A stretch of DNA of 64,000 bases from NCBI GenBank assembly GCA_949361645.1, contig OX442415.1, forward strand, positions 6,126,023-6,190,022, in the 5' to 3' direction. This document shows, piece after piece, positions 12,909-25,311 of this stretch. Source of the DNA: Spongilla lacustris. Lineage: Eukaryota; Porifera; Demospongiae; Spongillida; Spongillidae. The position numbers and the translations under genes are program-made. Every line of letters starts with the position of its first letter. Position 1 is the stretch's first letter. The notes below the pieces were generated by a model. The model saw nothing but the letters and a program-made list of their open reading frames with translations. It had not been told where the DNA came from and ran no database searches.

Positions 12909-13005
12909 AAGTATATACGTAGGTACTCCAATGCAATCGATTGTTTACCGGTATAATGGTATGGATATTAATTAGTTGGGGTACACGGGGGGGGAGATGG
13001 GTGTA

Positions 13006-13006
<1 letters not shown>

Positions 13007-13044
<38 letters not shown>
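13007..13044. repeat. Poly-C tract
   Basis: About 38 C in a row, the longest in the window. The length is likely to be unreliable in the assembly. Confidence 0.9.
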
Positions 13045-13869
13045 TTGCGCCTCATTGAGCGGACGCCTATGGTCACGATGCTTTCTTTGTAAAATGTTTA
13101 TATAAGTATACTTTGCTATCAGGCAGCTGGGTCCGGGGGGGACCCGGTTGCCTAGGCATTTGGGTCCGGGATAACTGATTTTTTACATCTAGGCATATGG
13201 GTCCCCCGAACCCAAAATGGGGGGGGACCCGTATGCCTGTGACACTGCCGTACGTCGATCGCGCGCAAACTATTAATAGTCATGCGGCATAATGATATGT
13301 CTATACCACGCGTATGGTCACTAGTTGAAGCATGTGCCAGTGTATGAGGATTTTTTATGTGTAGCCGTGTTAAAACGAGCTATTTTATTCCATACTCTTA
13401 CTTTTTAATCATAGATTTAATTTAACACATAATATATGTACATTCTATCTAAATGTATGGCGTGACGTCACATCCGCGTACAGGCTCATTTCGCGAAATT
13501 ATTATAAAGACAAAACCTGCCAGCACTCTCAGTGCCACAGTAGCTTTCCCTTGAATAGATGAATGTTGTTGCGAGGTAAGAGGAGGATATGTGTTCAGAG
13601 AGATATCTATAGATACAAAAGAAAAGCGATACGTAATACGAGCAATATTAATACCATCACTATAATAATATTGGCCCAATTATTGCACCTTGGACTTGGT
13701 AGTCGTGTATATCCGTGAATACATGCATATGAAAGCATGCATATGAGCCCTCGTTGCGTTCTAATTTTGTCCCCTGTGTGCCCTCATCCAAGCTGATCTG
13801 GAACTCTTTGTACCTAACACAAGATACTGATGGGTACTTGTACCCGTTACATATACATGTATTATATCT

Positions 13870-14069
13870 NNNNNNNNNNNNNNNNNNNNNNNNNNNNNNN
13901 NNNNNNNNNNNNNNNNNNNNNNNNNNNNNNNNNNNNNNNNNNNNNNNNNNNNNNNNNNNNNNNNNNNNNNNNNNNNNNNNNNNNNNNNNNNNNNNNNNNN
14001 NNNNNNNNNNNNNNNNNNNNNNNNNNNNNNNNNNNNNNNNNNNNNNNNNNNNNNNNNNNNNNNNNNNNN
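13870..14069. other. Assembly gap (200 N)
   Basis: Exactly 200 undetermined bases, a size suggesting a placeholder. Frames that cross it are meaningless. Confidence 0.99.
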
Positions 14070-14310
14070 TTTATATAACCGCACGAAACAGTGCCGAGGC
14101 TAGTTATAGCGCGGATACATGTACTGACAGGGGCGGAGGGGGGGTGTGGGGGGGAGGGGGGGGGGGGTGGGGGCACCAGGGGCACGTGCCCACTTCCGGA
14201 CGACCATTAAATATTCATTAGTGTTTTTTGCGTACCGCGTGCGATTTATAACCGCACGAAACAGTGCCGCGCGGTTAGCTACGCGCTGATACATGTACAC
14301 ATGTACATGT
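14070..14310. repeat. Direct repeat of about 60 bp next to the gap
   Basis: The segment with AACCGCACGAAACAGTGCCG begins at about 14076 and again at about 14249, and both copies run on to GATACATGTAC. Such a repeat may explain why the assembly broke here. Confidence 0.75.
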
Positions 14311-14699
14311 ACATGTAAACGGAAAGGGCCAATTATAAAGTATGATTATGATTATATTGCAAACGTGCGTATTGAAATAAAGCGGAGACCAGTATATACT
14401 AAAAAGATTAGCGCATCGCATCGCATATAAAAGCTGAGCTATATTTTTGGCCCACGAATTTTAGTAGTTACATTTTAAAAGTACGAGCGCTATAATTTCT
14501 TGTGAAAAAAATACATGCATTGCACACGTATAAACTATAAACAATATAGCTACCATATAACAGGCCTGCTTTTTTTGCGTAGTTTTCGGAGCTTTTTAAA
14601 CGCAAAATGCGTTGGCTTCTCGGGGTCTGGGGGAGCTTACACCCCCCCCCCCCCCCCCCCCCCCCCTACCCCCTTTCCAAATTCCTGGATCCGCCCCTG
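14128..14699. mobile_element. Possible MITE bounded by CAGGGGCGGA
   Basis: CAGGGGCGGA at 14128 is inverted at 14690-14699 (TCCGCCCCTG). The interior has a G-rich run (14139-14170) and a C tract (14642-14666). The flanks do not form a clear duplication, so the pairing is tentative. Related GGATCCGCC ends occur at 30600 and 34807. Confidence 0.35.
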
Positions 14700-15012
14700 A
14701 CTTGATCTCAACTTGAACTGTCATAAGTATGATGAAGTTATTAAACTGTGCCTACAGACTTATGATATACCCTTATGGAGATATATAGCTTTTTGTACAC
14801 ATCCTTCGAATGAATTTGTGACAAGTTAAGGTAACAAAAAAACCCTGTGCCTTCAGAAACTCGGATAGAACAGATTGGTACACTGTACTCGTCCATAACG
14901 CTACGTATAGGGCTTAAAACACAAACTTTAAGTCTTAGTTTTGGAATCAATATCAGTCCGAGACTCCGAGGGGTCCGCCGCAAGTACTACCCAAGTATGT
15001 TTTCCTCGTCCC

Positions 15013-15059
15013 CAGTCCGACATATATCGTACGACTAACTACGTCTGTCTTGCGAGACT
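15013..15059. mobile_element. Partial copy of the AGTCTCGC palindromic MITE
   Basis: The sequence from CAGTCCGACATATATCGTAC to TTGCGAGACT matches the right half of the element at 17081-17199. The left half is missing. Confidence 0.65.
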
Positions 15060-15086
15060 GTTCCCCACTAGCCTATAAGGCGTGCG

Positions 15087-15258
15087 AGATTTCAAAATCA
15101 CGGTGGATTTCGAAATCAATGTAAGATTTCCGTTTGATTTCCGAAGATTTCTACCTGATTTCTGGACTTCTGCCAGATTTCCAGATTTCTGCTAGATTTC
15201 AAGATTTCTGCTAGATTTCTGGATTTCTTGTCTGATTTCTGGATTTCCGACTGATTTG
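15087..15258. repeat. GATTTCT minisatellite, first block
   Basis: Irregular tandem units of 9-20 bp based on AGATTTCTG. The same units recur in the same orientation at 15851-16014. Confidence 0.8.
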
Positions 15259-15850
15259 TACCGAAACTCGGACTGAGATAATGTAATTTCAATATTTCTC
15301 TTGTGTCTAAATTAGGTATATGCCATTGATTAGGGTGGTGTTTAAATCGATGGCTTGGCTTGGGGTGGCTGGCATGTCCATGTGGTTCAGTCGGTGTACG
15401 TCTGTGCGTTTTATGTGTTAGTGCGCGTTTTTTTTTTTGTATGAATAAGTGAGTGCGTTTGCGTGCGAGAACCGGTAGACATGAATGTGTGTTCGTAAAA
15501 CGTACATTGCAATGCTACATGACACTAAGATACTAACATAGAACAGGCACTTGATCAGGAGGTAAGACGACATTAGCGTCTGAACTTGGGTAAACACCGG
15601 ACATGATTTGTTATTACTGTACATGTTTATACAGCTGGAAATTGTTGCTGGGCGTAGCCCGACATATATAGATGTGTACTGATAGTGATTTATTATCGTT
15701 GCCTTTCGGTCACTGCATGAGAATGAATGTTAGACAAAGAGGTAATTATAAAAAATATGGCATACATCTAAAGCAATGGTACAATATAATAGATGTGACA
15801 TAGGGACGCTTTACATTATGTTATGCGACGTACAGTTCCGTAATATACGG

Positions 15851-16014
15851 AGATTTCAAGTGTGATTTCTTAGTTTACGGTGATTTCTACAGATGATTCC
15901 TAGATTTCTTAATGATTTCTGGATTTCTTAATGATTTCTAGATTTCTTAATGATTTCAAGATTTCTGCCAGATTTCTCGATGATTTCAAGATTTCAGATT
16001 TATTTCTAGATTTC
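15851..16014. repeat. GATTTCT minisatellite, second block
   Basis: Units such as GATTTCTTAAT and GATTTCAA repeat in tandem; they are of the same family as 15087-15258. About 590 bp between the blocks have no recognised gene. Confidence 0.8.
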
Positions 16015-16415
16015 AGCCGTGGCGGATCTCGCCATGATCAATTGTATTCATTTATAATTACTGCTCAATTTTATTCATTTACTGCTATTCCGCCGTTACG
16101 GGGTTACATCCGAAGCGAGCCTATTAGAGCAAATTAAAAGGAACCTATTAAGGAACAACGAACTTCCCTGGACTGATGCAGACAAACTCTGCAGGCCGCT
16201 AGAGAGAGATAATTTAAACACTGTTAATAGGAAAAGGTTTATGAATCCTGGTAACGAAAACTCACTTTTCGGCAAACATACCTCAATGTATGGGGAATAA
16301 GGAACAACCACATCAAAGGGTTGTTATATAAACACTCAACCGCAAGGGTTTGCTTTGGGGAGGGGGCGGGTGCTACTTGCTATAAAATGAAACGTCTATC
16401 CTCTGCTGGTAGCCT

Positions 16416-16704
16416 AATTATCATGGGCGTAGACAACTTCCCCAAACTGGGGGGGCTACTTTAACCACTTGACCACTAATTAAATATTCATTGTTGTAAA
16501 GCATGTCGCTATTATCCTGGCTAATGAATTCGTGTCACGCAACGCAAGTAGATTACAAATTTTTGGAATGTTTGTGTAATTTTTGATACATGTACTAAAT
16601 AAAGAAGTGAAACCAGACTCGGATGATAAAAATCATGATCGGAGGCAAAAAACTGGGGGGGCTATTGCCCCCTCTGCCCCCCCCTTGCCTACGCCTATGA
16701 TTAT
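16416..16704. mobile_element. MITE with CATGGGCGTAG ends
   Basis: TTATCATGGGCGTAG at the left and CTACGCCTATGATTA at the right form terminal inverted repeats; an internal GGGGGGGCTA phrase occurs near both ends. No coding content. Confidence 0.55.
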
Positions 16705-17080
16705 GGCTGATAAACGACAGGCCTGTCTCCACTACGTGGGGTAGATGCTCTTCCTGTGTCAGGGGCAGCACTTTCTGATAAAATCACCATTGTAAGCTTT
16801 ATTGAGGACGTTGTGGCACAAGCGGGTTGATATCGAGGCTGCTGCAATGACAACATAAGAAGACGCCTGAAATTGTCTATTCAGTACTACTCCATCTATG
16901 TGGCTGCATGTGCAATACGTCCTGAGTAGGTGCAACATGCTGAACGGACCTCTCCTCAAAGTTCAGAAAGTACCACTGATAATTCAGATGGAGAAAGCTT
17001 AGATCCACAGGACAACGCTATATCCCTATACTACAAGTACTCAATTTAAGCGTTTGAAAGGTTCAGCTCAGTGCATGACT

Positions 17081-17199
17081 TAGTCTCGCAAGCCAGACGT
17101 ACTTAGTCGTCGTACGTGTGAGTGGACTGGGCACGAGTGAAACGTTCTGGGCAGTCCGTCATATATCGTACGACTAAGTACGTCTGGCTTGCGAGACTA
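17081..17199. mobile_element. MULE-like palindromic MITE with 9-bp target duplication
   Basis: The ends are TAGTCTCGCAAGCCAGACGT and its inverted complement. TGCATGACT flanks both sides exactly (17072-17080 and 17200-17208). This anchors the family seen also at 9457-9580 and 15013-15059. Confidence 0.9.
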
Positions 17200-17460
17200 T
17201 GCATGACTTCAGCACAGTGGATCGGTCCTAGCTTGCCAAATGCTAGTGGAGGATATTTAGTGGGTCAATCAGATTCATTGATTTGCCAAACCCATAAGTT
17301 AGGCCATAACTTTGGTTAAATTTGTAATGAGTTTAGTGTTCCTTAATAGGGGGTGCGTACCACATTCGGTCCCTTTGCTCTACCATCTATGATTTTAAAT
17401 CTAATATGCTTTAATAATATCTATGGTACACGTAAGACGTGGGTCTGAGGACGGGACTAG

Positions 17461-17553
17461 TAGTCTCGAACCCAAACCCAGATTTTCAATTTGCTTGTAG
17501 CCGTGATGTAATTCATCCGCTGCTGTGAAAATCTGGGTCTGTATACGAGACTA
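17461..17553. mobile_element. Foldback MITE related to the TAGTCTCG family
   Basis: TAGTCTCGAACCCAAACCCA at the left pairs imperfectly with the right end, which finishes CGAGACTA. No clean target duplication is visible. Confidence 0.6.
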
Positions 17554-17811
17554 AATCGAGCATAGACGGTAAGCTGAATAATCAGTTATCTAATGCTTTG
17601 CCATTGAGGCTGTTATTTATAAGGGGAAGTAGAATTGAATACTTGAAATTGTGGTTCCTCCATCACCCTGAACCACCATGCACTGGAATTCCATGTCGAG
17701 CAAATTGTTCTTTAGCTTCGACAATCACATCTGATGTTACAGTTCATGATAGTGGACATATTTAGAAGAAATTAGTCAACGATTATCAAGTACGTACATG
17801 TACTATTACCT

Positions 17812-18620
17812 TTTTTCTGGAACAGATCCAACGAAACCTTAGCCCATGACTGGTCTGGAATCTCATGTGCTTTGACATCTTGTTTGGCTTGTGCTGGTTG
17901 TTCTCTTCACATACAGGACAGGTTAATTGTGGTTACCCGCTTGATATCTTCCAACATGCCGTCTAATAAAATAAAAATCTTTCATCTTCGGGAGAACACG
18001 GCATGTTAAAATCATTCTGCCTCACTGCCCTGTTTAGGTCCCAAGAGTCGAGACATACCTATACTTGTTCCTTGACAGCCACAGACTGATCCATTGGGTT
18101 GGACACTCTACTGGTGCCAAAACTCAGCACTGTACCAACCATCTGATCTTCTCTTCAACTGCTGATTTCATCGTGTGCGGGACTTATCATGGTCTATTTT
18201 TGATAGGAGGTATTGCATACTGTCACGGTCCAATCCAATATCATATTCTCCCAGCAGACACCTGATGCCACTGAATAGATCTGAATGCTCCTCACAAATT
18301 CTGGAACGTGTGAGCTGCTGAGCCAAGTGTACAATACATACCTCCTCGGTGTTGTACTTGAGAAGTACTAACTCAAAGCTTGGTGTCCAGAACTTCAAAC
18401 GCCAACTGTGAGATGGCTTCATCTGCATGCCAATTGCAAAGTACACTTGACGGTCCTATTGATCTTTGCACATAGTCATCACATGAGTGCTATGTTCCAA
18501 CCACAGTTTTCCCAACTTCAGGTAGTCCCCAAGTGACAGCACATTACATGTTGCTACTCAATCTTAACTGGCAAGTGGGTTTCAATGGCGATCATTTCTT
18601 CCTAGAAACAAATAGCACTG
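17812..18620 (-). pseudogene. Decayed Ty3/gypsy pol fragments
   Basis: On the minus strand, 18620-18450 reads a retropepsin-like VATCNVLSLGDYLKLGKLW in broken frames. The frame 18446-18168 continues with DLFSGIRCLLGEYDIGLD, the typical entry into gypsy reverse transcriptase. Around 17925-17812 an integrase piece HEIPDQSWAKVSLDLF follows. Stops, frameshifts and the missing RT core show a dead element. It is a different lineage from the intact element at 39.4 kb. Confidence 0.7.
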
Positions 18621-19049
18621 CCAACAGTTTGTCCCTATGGTGGCCTCTGTAAATTGGACCCACATAACCATCAATCAAGAGACATCCTTATGGAGTCATG
18701 TCATCATGCTTGCCTAAGTCCCAAGTTGGAGGCTGGCTGTGGTAAGGGACATGAAGGACATACATGTAGTACATGCATGCCCTGCTGACATTTTGGTCCC
18801 TAAATAGGAGTTGGGTTGCCCTGTTGCTCTTGAACTCACCATCACATCTCCTCTAAACTCAACTGTTTTGGCAGTATTAGGGCAGCCAGATGCACACGTA
18901 GAAAGCTAATTATATCTGGTTGCTGTATCATGGAAAGAGTTGGCTTGTCTAAGCATGGTGGCTTATACAGGATCTGGCTCTGAAAATGACTTTATATGGC
19001 TTCTCTTCAAGTAACTGCAAGGAACAAGAAGTGGGATAAGATGTTTAAT

Positions 19050-19770
19050 GCATCCGTATCTCCTTCTGATGCAATTCAGGCTGATGGTTTATTTTCATCT
19101 CCATGCAGTTCATCCATCAATATCAAAAGCAACTTTCGAGCAAGATTGACAATCCATTAGTTCAATAACATCCTGATTGCTTCTTCTGTTACTGATAAGA
19201 CTTATCTGTTGTCTGTCTCATACCCACAAGCCGCTTCATGGCTGTCTGTAGCCCCTTCTGAAGGTCTCGGCCTTCATCTTGAGCCTTCAGTATTCCAGGT
19301 AGCTGTCAAGTGGTGGCTTGGTTTGGACACCTCTAATGGTTCCCAGTGTGCCCTATGCCCAAACAGCGCATTGGTCACCATGCCACAACAAAAAAGGAAG
19401 ACACGTGGGCACTCATCACAACCATCTGTGCAATGTGTTGGTGGAGACTTGCAGATGGAGATGGGTAGCACCATACTTCTGATCGTATCCTGCACTCACG
19501 CCCTGCAGACATTTTGCTAGGATTGTCAGCTGGGGCCGCTGCATTGTCCACTGAACACAAACACGCAGAAAATGACTCCAAATGCAATGCCCTGGGGTGG
19601 TGTGGTGTTGTATACCTCTGGTCACAGAGTCCTATGGTGTGTGGGGAGAGGAAGCCAGGATGCTTGCATCTGGTCTTGCCATAATATCAGGGCAAACCAG
19701 TAGGCTCAACCTGCATTTGGTGCATGAGAGCAAATGCAACAGCAATCCTCTCTAGGTGGCTTCCATCTTA
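19050..19770 (+). pseudogene. Non-LTR retrotransposon C-terminal fragment (plus-strand copy)
   Basis: The frame at 19209-19376 reads SVSYPQAASWLSV and onward to CALCPNSAL. Over about 53 residues it differs from the copy at 32306-33427 at only two positions. Afterwards frameshifts disrupt the CCHC and endonuclease part, but similarity continues to the end of the family ORF near 19770 (GTGGCTTCCATCTTAAA). A truncated, recent, dead copy. Confidence 0.8.
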
Positions 19771-20399
19771 AAGTTTACTCTTTAATTAATAAAAATACAC
19801 ATGTAGTGCCCACAATACTAAAAAGACAAGAAAAAAATTAATACCTACCGGCAAACTAACTATACATGTTAAAAAATTACTAAAAAAGTCTTCCATTGCA
19901 ACCTAGTCCACAGAGCCCATAACAGAAGCGGTATTTCTTCATTGTACTGCAACTGTAGTGTGATTTTAATATAGCAAGTGTTGTGTGTAAGTTGTCCTGT
20001 ACATTATCTAATAAATTTTACAACATTACCACAAACAATACAACAAAACTTATACGAAAAACTCTTCACCTTCACTGTCCACCTAACACGGAAGCTGCAT
20101 TGCCCCGTTGGACAGCCACTGATTCACCAGACACCTGCCTCAACTGATGGCCCAACTCCTTAATGAACCGGCTCAGTTGTCTTTGGTCCAAACACTCCAG
20201 TTGTCTCTATTGGAGTGTATCTTCTTACCTTCCGCCTGAGCAACTGCTCAAACGTGCTGAGCTTGTATTTATTATTATCGTATATAATTTACACCACAGA
20301 ATACAGGAATGCATGAATACAATAACACTTACTAATATTAATGCCGATTAAGCCAATGAAATGTTAAAGAACTAAACGCATAAAACCTCGGAAACCTAA

Positions 20400-21650
20400 A
20401 AGAGAGGCATAGTCAAGTTACCCTGGACAGGATGGCTCTGCTGTTGGCTCTCACTAAGGCTAGGCCTAGAAGGTTGTATATTCCAAAAGATGGTCTTGGA
20501 CTTGGGTTGGTTTAGCCTGGTGGAAACTGGAAAGACGACCAGCGAGCTTAGAAAAAGCCGCCACTGCTGCAGCACCCCAACACCCATAGGTCTCGACCAC
20601 AAGTGGGAAGCAGACCCAACCCAGTTCCTCACACTTCGTGTCATTGCCTACCGACTCAAGGGTAAGGGAATCCTGGGTGCTGACCGCCTGACAGAGGTGT
20701 GAGGGGAAGAGATGGACAAACGATGCACTGTGAAAAAGATTACTGAACTGTAATCTTGACTTTCTGTGAGAGATGGGAATTGCCTACTGACTCAAGGGTA
20801 ATAGAATCCTGGGGATCTACATAACTGGTGTAAAGGTCGACTGAATAGGACAGATGCTTACCTGACAATCAGAAGAGGCCTGGAAATGATGTCCCTGCTG
20901 CCAGGTGGAGGCAGCAGTATCCACTGCAGTACATTCTGCATGAGAAGCATTACTGCACACAATCATCAAACATGGCAAAGGCCTCCTCCTTAACTAGGGA
21001 GGTAGGGTATTTCTAGATAGGTGTACAAAAGCTCCCACATTGTCTAAGATGAAGCAAGGCTACCTGGGGGTTGATAGAGTGCACAGCTTCCAACTGATTA
21101 AGTAACAACATTGGATTGCATGCTTCATCTCATCTGCGAAGGTACTGAGATCACCGGCTAAGTAATTCACATTTGGCTGTGTTAATTTGAAAAGACCAAG
21201 TGAATGACAGAACGCATGCACAGTCAGCATCCAGTTCCTGGCGATCCTGCGCAATTGCTGTTGCAGCACTAGACAAAGAGAAGGGGACCTAGAAGATCAC
21301 TTTGTTGAACACCCGTCTCTGAGGAAATGGGTGCCACAAGGCAGGGTGCTGACTGTATAATGTAGCACCACCATTGGAGTAGTTCTGGGAAGTGAAGGCT
21401 GTAGGCATCAGGGACAGCCTGTCTGCATAAAGCATTGTGTAAGTCAATTGTCAGGACTGCAAATCTTTTTCCAGCCAATATTCATCCACACAGTGGATTA
21501 CACCTGCTGAGTAGGTACTCCAAGCTAAAGAGGAGCCAGGAAGTCATGAGCTTTTCCCTTCGTGATCAAGCATAGGCATTTCCCAGCCAGGCGCCTAATG
21601 GCTTCCCTAACTGCAATGGGGTGGATGTCTGGGGCCCAATTGGGTTATAT
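20400..21650 (-). pseudogene. Degenerate non-LTR reverse transcriptase copy
   Basis: Minus-strand pieces from 21640 to about 21040 match the RT at 31690-32271: AIRRLAGKCLCLI, a damaged LTIDLHNALCRQAV, HFPELLQWW, then ETGVQQSDLLGPLLF (the family has GVQQGDPLGPL). The D in the GDPLGP motif region is displaced and several stops are present. The part from 20400 to 21000 is less clear and includes a direct repeat of TTGCCTACYGACTCAAGGGT (20644 and 20781). Confidence 0.65.
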
Positions 21651-21888
21651 ACATATTGCCCCCAAAGATACCCCTGCCACTTATAATTAATTAAACTCAA
21701 CTGGGCCTAGCCTGTTGCCTACAACTGTCAGTAGCTCTATGATGGACACCAGGGATGGGGAGGAGTGGAATGTCCTATTTACATTCACCAATGCAAGCAA
21801 AATTAAGCTGATCTGATGATTACATGAGCCCTTCTCCGATGAATATAGCAATATGAAGGGAATCATTTATTAAAACAGTGCCGGATTA

Positions 21889-22085
21889 TCCACACACACA
21901 CATACACACATACACATACACACATACACACACACATACGCACATACACATTCACACATACACATACTCACATACACACATACACACATACACACACGCA
22001 CATACACATTCACTCATACACATACTCACATACACACACATACACACATACACATTCACACATACACATACACACAAACACACAG
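21889..22085. repeat. (CACATA)n microsatellite
   Basis: About 200 bp of CACATA, CACACA and CATTCA units. The frame across it is a low-complexity artefact. Confidence 0.9.
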
Positions 22086-22089
22086 CCGT

Positions 22090-23200
22090 GACACAGGCAC
22101 ACTACAGACAAATATATAAAGTTCATCCACCTGTTGCACGAAGTGAGGCATGTATATGTTTGCTTGAACTAGTGAATGACTTCAGCTGATGTGATCACAT
22201 TTTATCGTTCATCCACAAATATCTTGGCACTATGTATATCCGGCTAGGCGAGTGACTGCTTATAAAAAATCCATTACAGCCTCTCAGCTCATGTTGCGTA
22301 AATGATCCTAATATACCATGGCAAACATAGGTACTACATAAATGGCAGAGAAAATACGTGTAAATAATGCCACCACTTATGATCTAGATATTTAAAATCA
22401 TGTGTTGATCACAACTCCATGCAAGAGCTGCACTTGCAACCTACACATTTGGTTACGACAAAGTGAGTTTCTCATTCCCGTGCACAACTGACCGTGCTAA
22501 AGAACTCCATTTATTTGCATGACTTCTTTAATGCATCACATAACATGTTAATCAATTCACGACACCTTTATGTACCTCTCAACTCGGTTGGATTCAACAT
22601 TTGCATGCTATAGTGTCACAAGCAGAGTCTCGCTTTTGTTCTGGATCCGCATTGTTACGATTGTACCAGAGATAATGATTGAACGGGCGTCATACGACAA
22701 TCTAGGAACACAACGATACCAGCATATTACCGCTAACCATACAACTTTCGTCAACCCTACCACCATGTAAACAGTAACAGTGTTCTTTAAAGGAATCGAG
22801 GGTGAGGTGAGGGAGGGGGGCCCCGCCCTCCCCTCTAAAATGGCTATGCCAAACTCGAGATGATTCTAATTTGTATTATCATTTCCCTCGTTGTTTACTT
22901 CACCTCTTTCGTTCCCATGCATGCATGCATGAAGGCATTTTGACAATCGCGGTAACAAAGCTGATGCTTGCACCATAGATTGAAGATTCACGAAACGCGC
23001 AGATAATTAGAAATGATCCGCGTTTCGGCACGTGACACATTTGGTGTTATAAATATAGAGATAGCCTACCAAGGGCCGAAACTGACTTGCCATAATATGA
23101 GCGATACAGGAGACGATTATGGAAAGTAAGATACCTGAAACACAGGCCAAAACAGATCCTCTTAACGAGTTGCTTACAACTTCCGATACCGTTAGTCCGT
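22090..23200. other. No gene recognised
   Basis: Contains a G/C-rich foldback near 22808-22838 and an ATGCATGCATGCATGA run at 22917. A short frame ATG AGC GAT ACA at 23097 ends in gtaaga and could be a first exon, but this is not supported further. Confidence 0.35.
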
Positions 23201-23203
23201 TGT

Positions 23204-23427
23204 CACAGGAAAATCTGTCGCCCGGAAATTGTGTCGCGGCGACAGTTTTTCCTCAGGAAATTATGCCGCTCACAATTAACGTAGCGACCGTATATCCTAA
23301 GGAAATTCTGTCGTCAGGAAATACTGTCGCGCGACATGGATCGGTCCGAATACGACGTACACTATACTGCTAGCTTTCTGCTGTAACCAAATCTATATCC
23401 TCCTCTTTGTAATAGGAACGAAACATT
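23204..23427 (+). mobile_element. Left arm of a 225-bp inverted repeat
   Basis: It is almost identical, inverted, to 25618-25842. The arm contains spaced copies of CTGTCGYCMGGAAAT and small palindromes TCCTCAGGA and TCCTAAGGA. Both arms keep an open frame with the shared segment GNCVAATVFPQEIM. Probably long terminal inverted repeats of a DNA transposon with subterminal binding sites. Confidence 0.65.
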
Positions 23428-23938
23428 GAGCAACCGGCTGCATGCATGTATACATAAGTTGTATTCAACAAAGCCGGAGAGCTGCTGCAATTGTTTGGCC
23501 CAACTGAACACCCTGCTGACTCTTCCTCTATACTGTTCCATACTCTCATCAAAGGAGGAAAACACATGCAGGATTCATAGATTTATGTGCATGTAGTTCA
23601 GTATAAGTAGACATAGTTCTTGATGTAACTCCTGACACAGATCCTGTTACAATAAGTGAGATACGCAGTTTCCCATCAGCTGCAATTCTCTTTGCTGCTG
23701 CAGCATGCCCTTATCATTGCCTGCCTGTGAATATGTACAAATACTAGCATTTATAAATACCTGAATTTTATTTCAAGATTGCTGTTCATGTCATAAGATT
23801 CTGGATACAAGCTTGATTTCACATTGAATTCATGCAATGCCGTGGCAAATGAACATGTCTGCCATATACCAAAAAAGGGGGAAAGGGAATATTCGGTTTA
23901 ATCTACGATATTCTTTGCTGTAACTGATGCTGAAGTGT

Positions 23939-23980
23939 TTGAACCACTCATCCAAACCATGGTTTGGATGAGTGGTTCAA
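23939..23980. repeat. Perfect 42-bp palindrome
   Basis: TTGAACCACTCATCCAAACC runs into its exact complement with no spacer except the central CATG. Confidence 0.9.
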
Positions 23981-24400
23981 CCAAACACTATACTTTGAGG
24001 ATGATATGCACTTGTCATGCAGGTTACACTGTACTCCAGTGATTCTGCCACAATTCACCTTAGAAAGATAATTTCATTTTAACAAACACGTGCACGTAAA
24101 TGCTGCTGCTGCTGTTAATAATTAATAACAAATTCTCGACCTTGATCTGTTATCTTAAAACCTTGCAACATCAAATTAAACAGTGTAACAGAAACTCATG
24201 CAGCAACTCCGATTGGGTCAGGGCTGTTGTGGTAAAGGACCAATCATATATGCATGCATGGTGTGCCATACTTTACCCCTTACATGCAGGACTTGGGTGG
24301 AGCTCTGCTGATGTCTTTTCAAATTTTCTACGCACATGTGCATATGCATAGAATAGCATCAGTACATAAATATACCTGTTTGCTCTTTGGCACTATAGTC

Positions 24401-25311
24401 TAGGGTCAACTATCGATAAGGTTTGTCCTTACCGCTTACCGGTTATCCGATACCGTTAAGCAACCGGTAAGACACTTTTCTTATCATTACCTTTCAGTAA
24501 GAGATAACTTCTAACCGAATATTATCGGTAACACTCGGCTTTCTTATTGATTTTTTATATTTCTTGTACTGGCCTTCCAAATAATTATTCACGACAACAT
24601 GTGGGCAAAATTAACCGAATTAGTGTTATGAATAATTACTAGGGAATTTTCGCACTACACGTGTACAGCATGAGTACATGAAAGTTGTTTCTAGCACTGT
24701 GACGTCAGAGCAACGAACTGTGACACACGTAAATCAATATACGGTCCGCTGGTACTGGTGTACAATTAGCAACTACAGAGACTTGACGTTTTTAACTTAC
24801 ATGTATCAAAATAAAGCTACTAGATATGAAACACCACAGGCTAAAACGCTTCGTCATCACAAAAACCTACGGTCCATATGATCATGCAAGTTGCCATTGC
24901 AGATTCCTTGCAAAATATCAGGTTATTCCGAAGGAGATTATTGGCCATCGAAGGCCAACCAAAGTACGAAATTAGGTTGGACCAAGGACCGTTAATAGTC
25001 CGCATACAACATTTGCCCTAAATGGGAACCCATCAATAACCTTGCAGGCTATGAAGGAATGCATGCAAGGAACTAATAGGGGAAGGCCACAACCTACTGG
25101 ATCACGGATGCCAAATGATACTAAGATGCCAACAGATATACCCTTTGGACACGCCTATTACCTTAGCGGTAATCATTACCATTCAGTAAGAAAGCTTATC
25201 GGTAAGTTTTTTATCGATAGGCATAGAGTAATTTCAGTAAATATTCGATAATAGGTGTTTACTTACTGATAATCACCGATAAGCTCAAAACCTTATTGAT
25301 AGTTGACCCTA
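24401..25311. mobile_element. hAT-type non-autonomous transposon with 8-bp duplication
   Basis: The ends TAGGGTCAACTATCGATAAG and its inverted partner (one mismatch) are flanked by CTATAGTC on both sides (24393-24400, 25312-25319). Near both ends TTATCGGTA/ACCGATAAG motifs are repeated. There is no transposase. It was inserted into a gypsy integrase fragment that continues on both sides. Confidence 0.85.

Larger units (their letters stand above)
10860..13245. mobile_element. Candidate TIR element with poly-C and CCTAGGCAT subterminal repeats
   Basis: GTGTCACAGGCAT at 10860-10872 is inverted at 13233-13245. Inward of each end, about 130 bp repeat the same modules in inverted order: GGGTCC, poly-C, TTTTGGGT and CCTAGGCATATGGGTCCGG. 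No transposase is visible; the interior holds other MITEs (11133-12179, 11406-11571) and a 38-bp C tract. Probably a non-autonomous DNA transposon with nested insertions. Confidence 0.6.

Noticed and set aside
13754..14300. Frames crossing the N gap
   Set aside because: They consist largely of undetermined residues.
21878..22189. 103-codon Thr/His-rich frame
   Set aside because: Translation of the (CACATA)n microsatellite.
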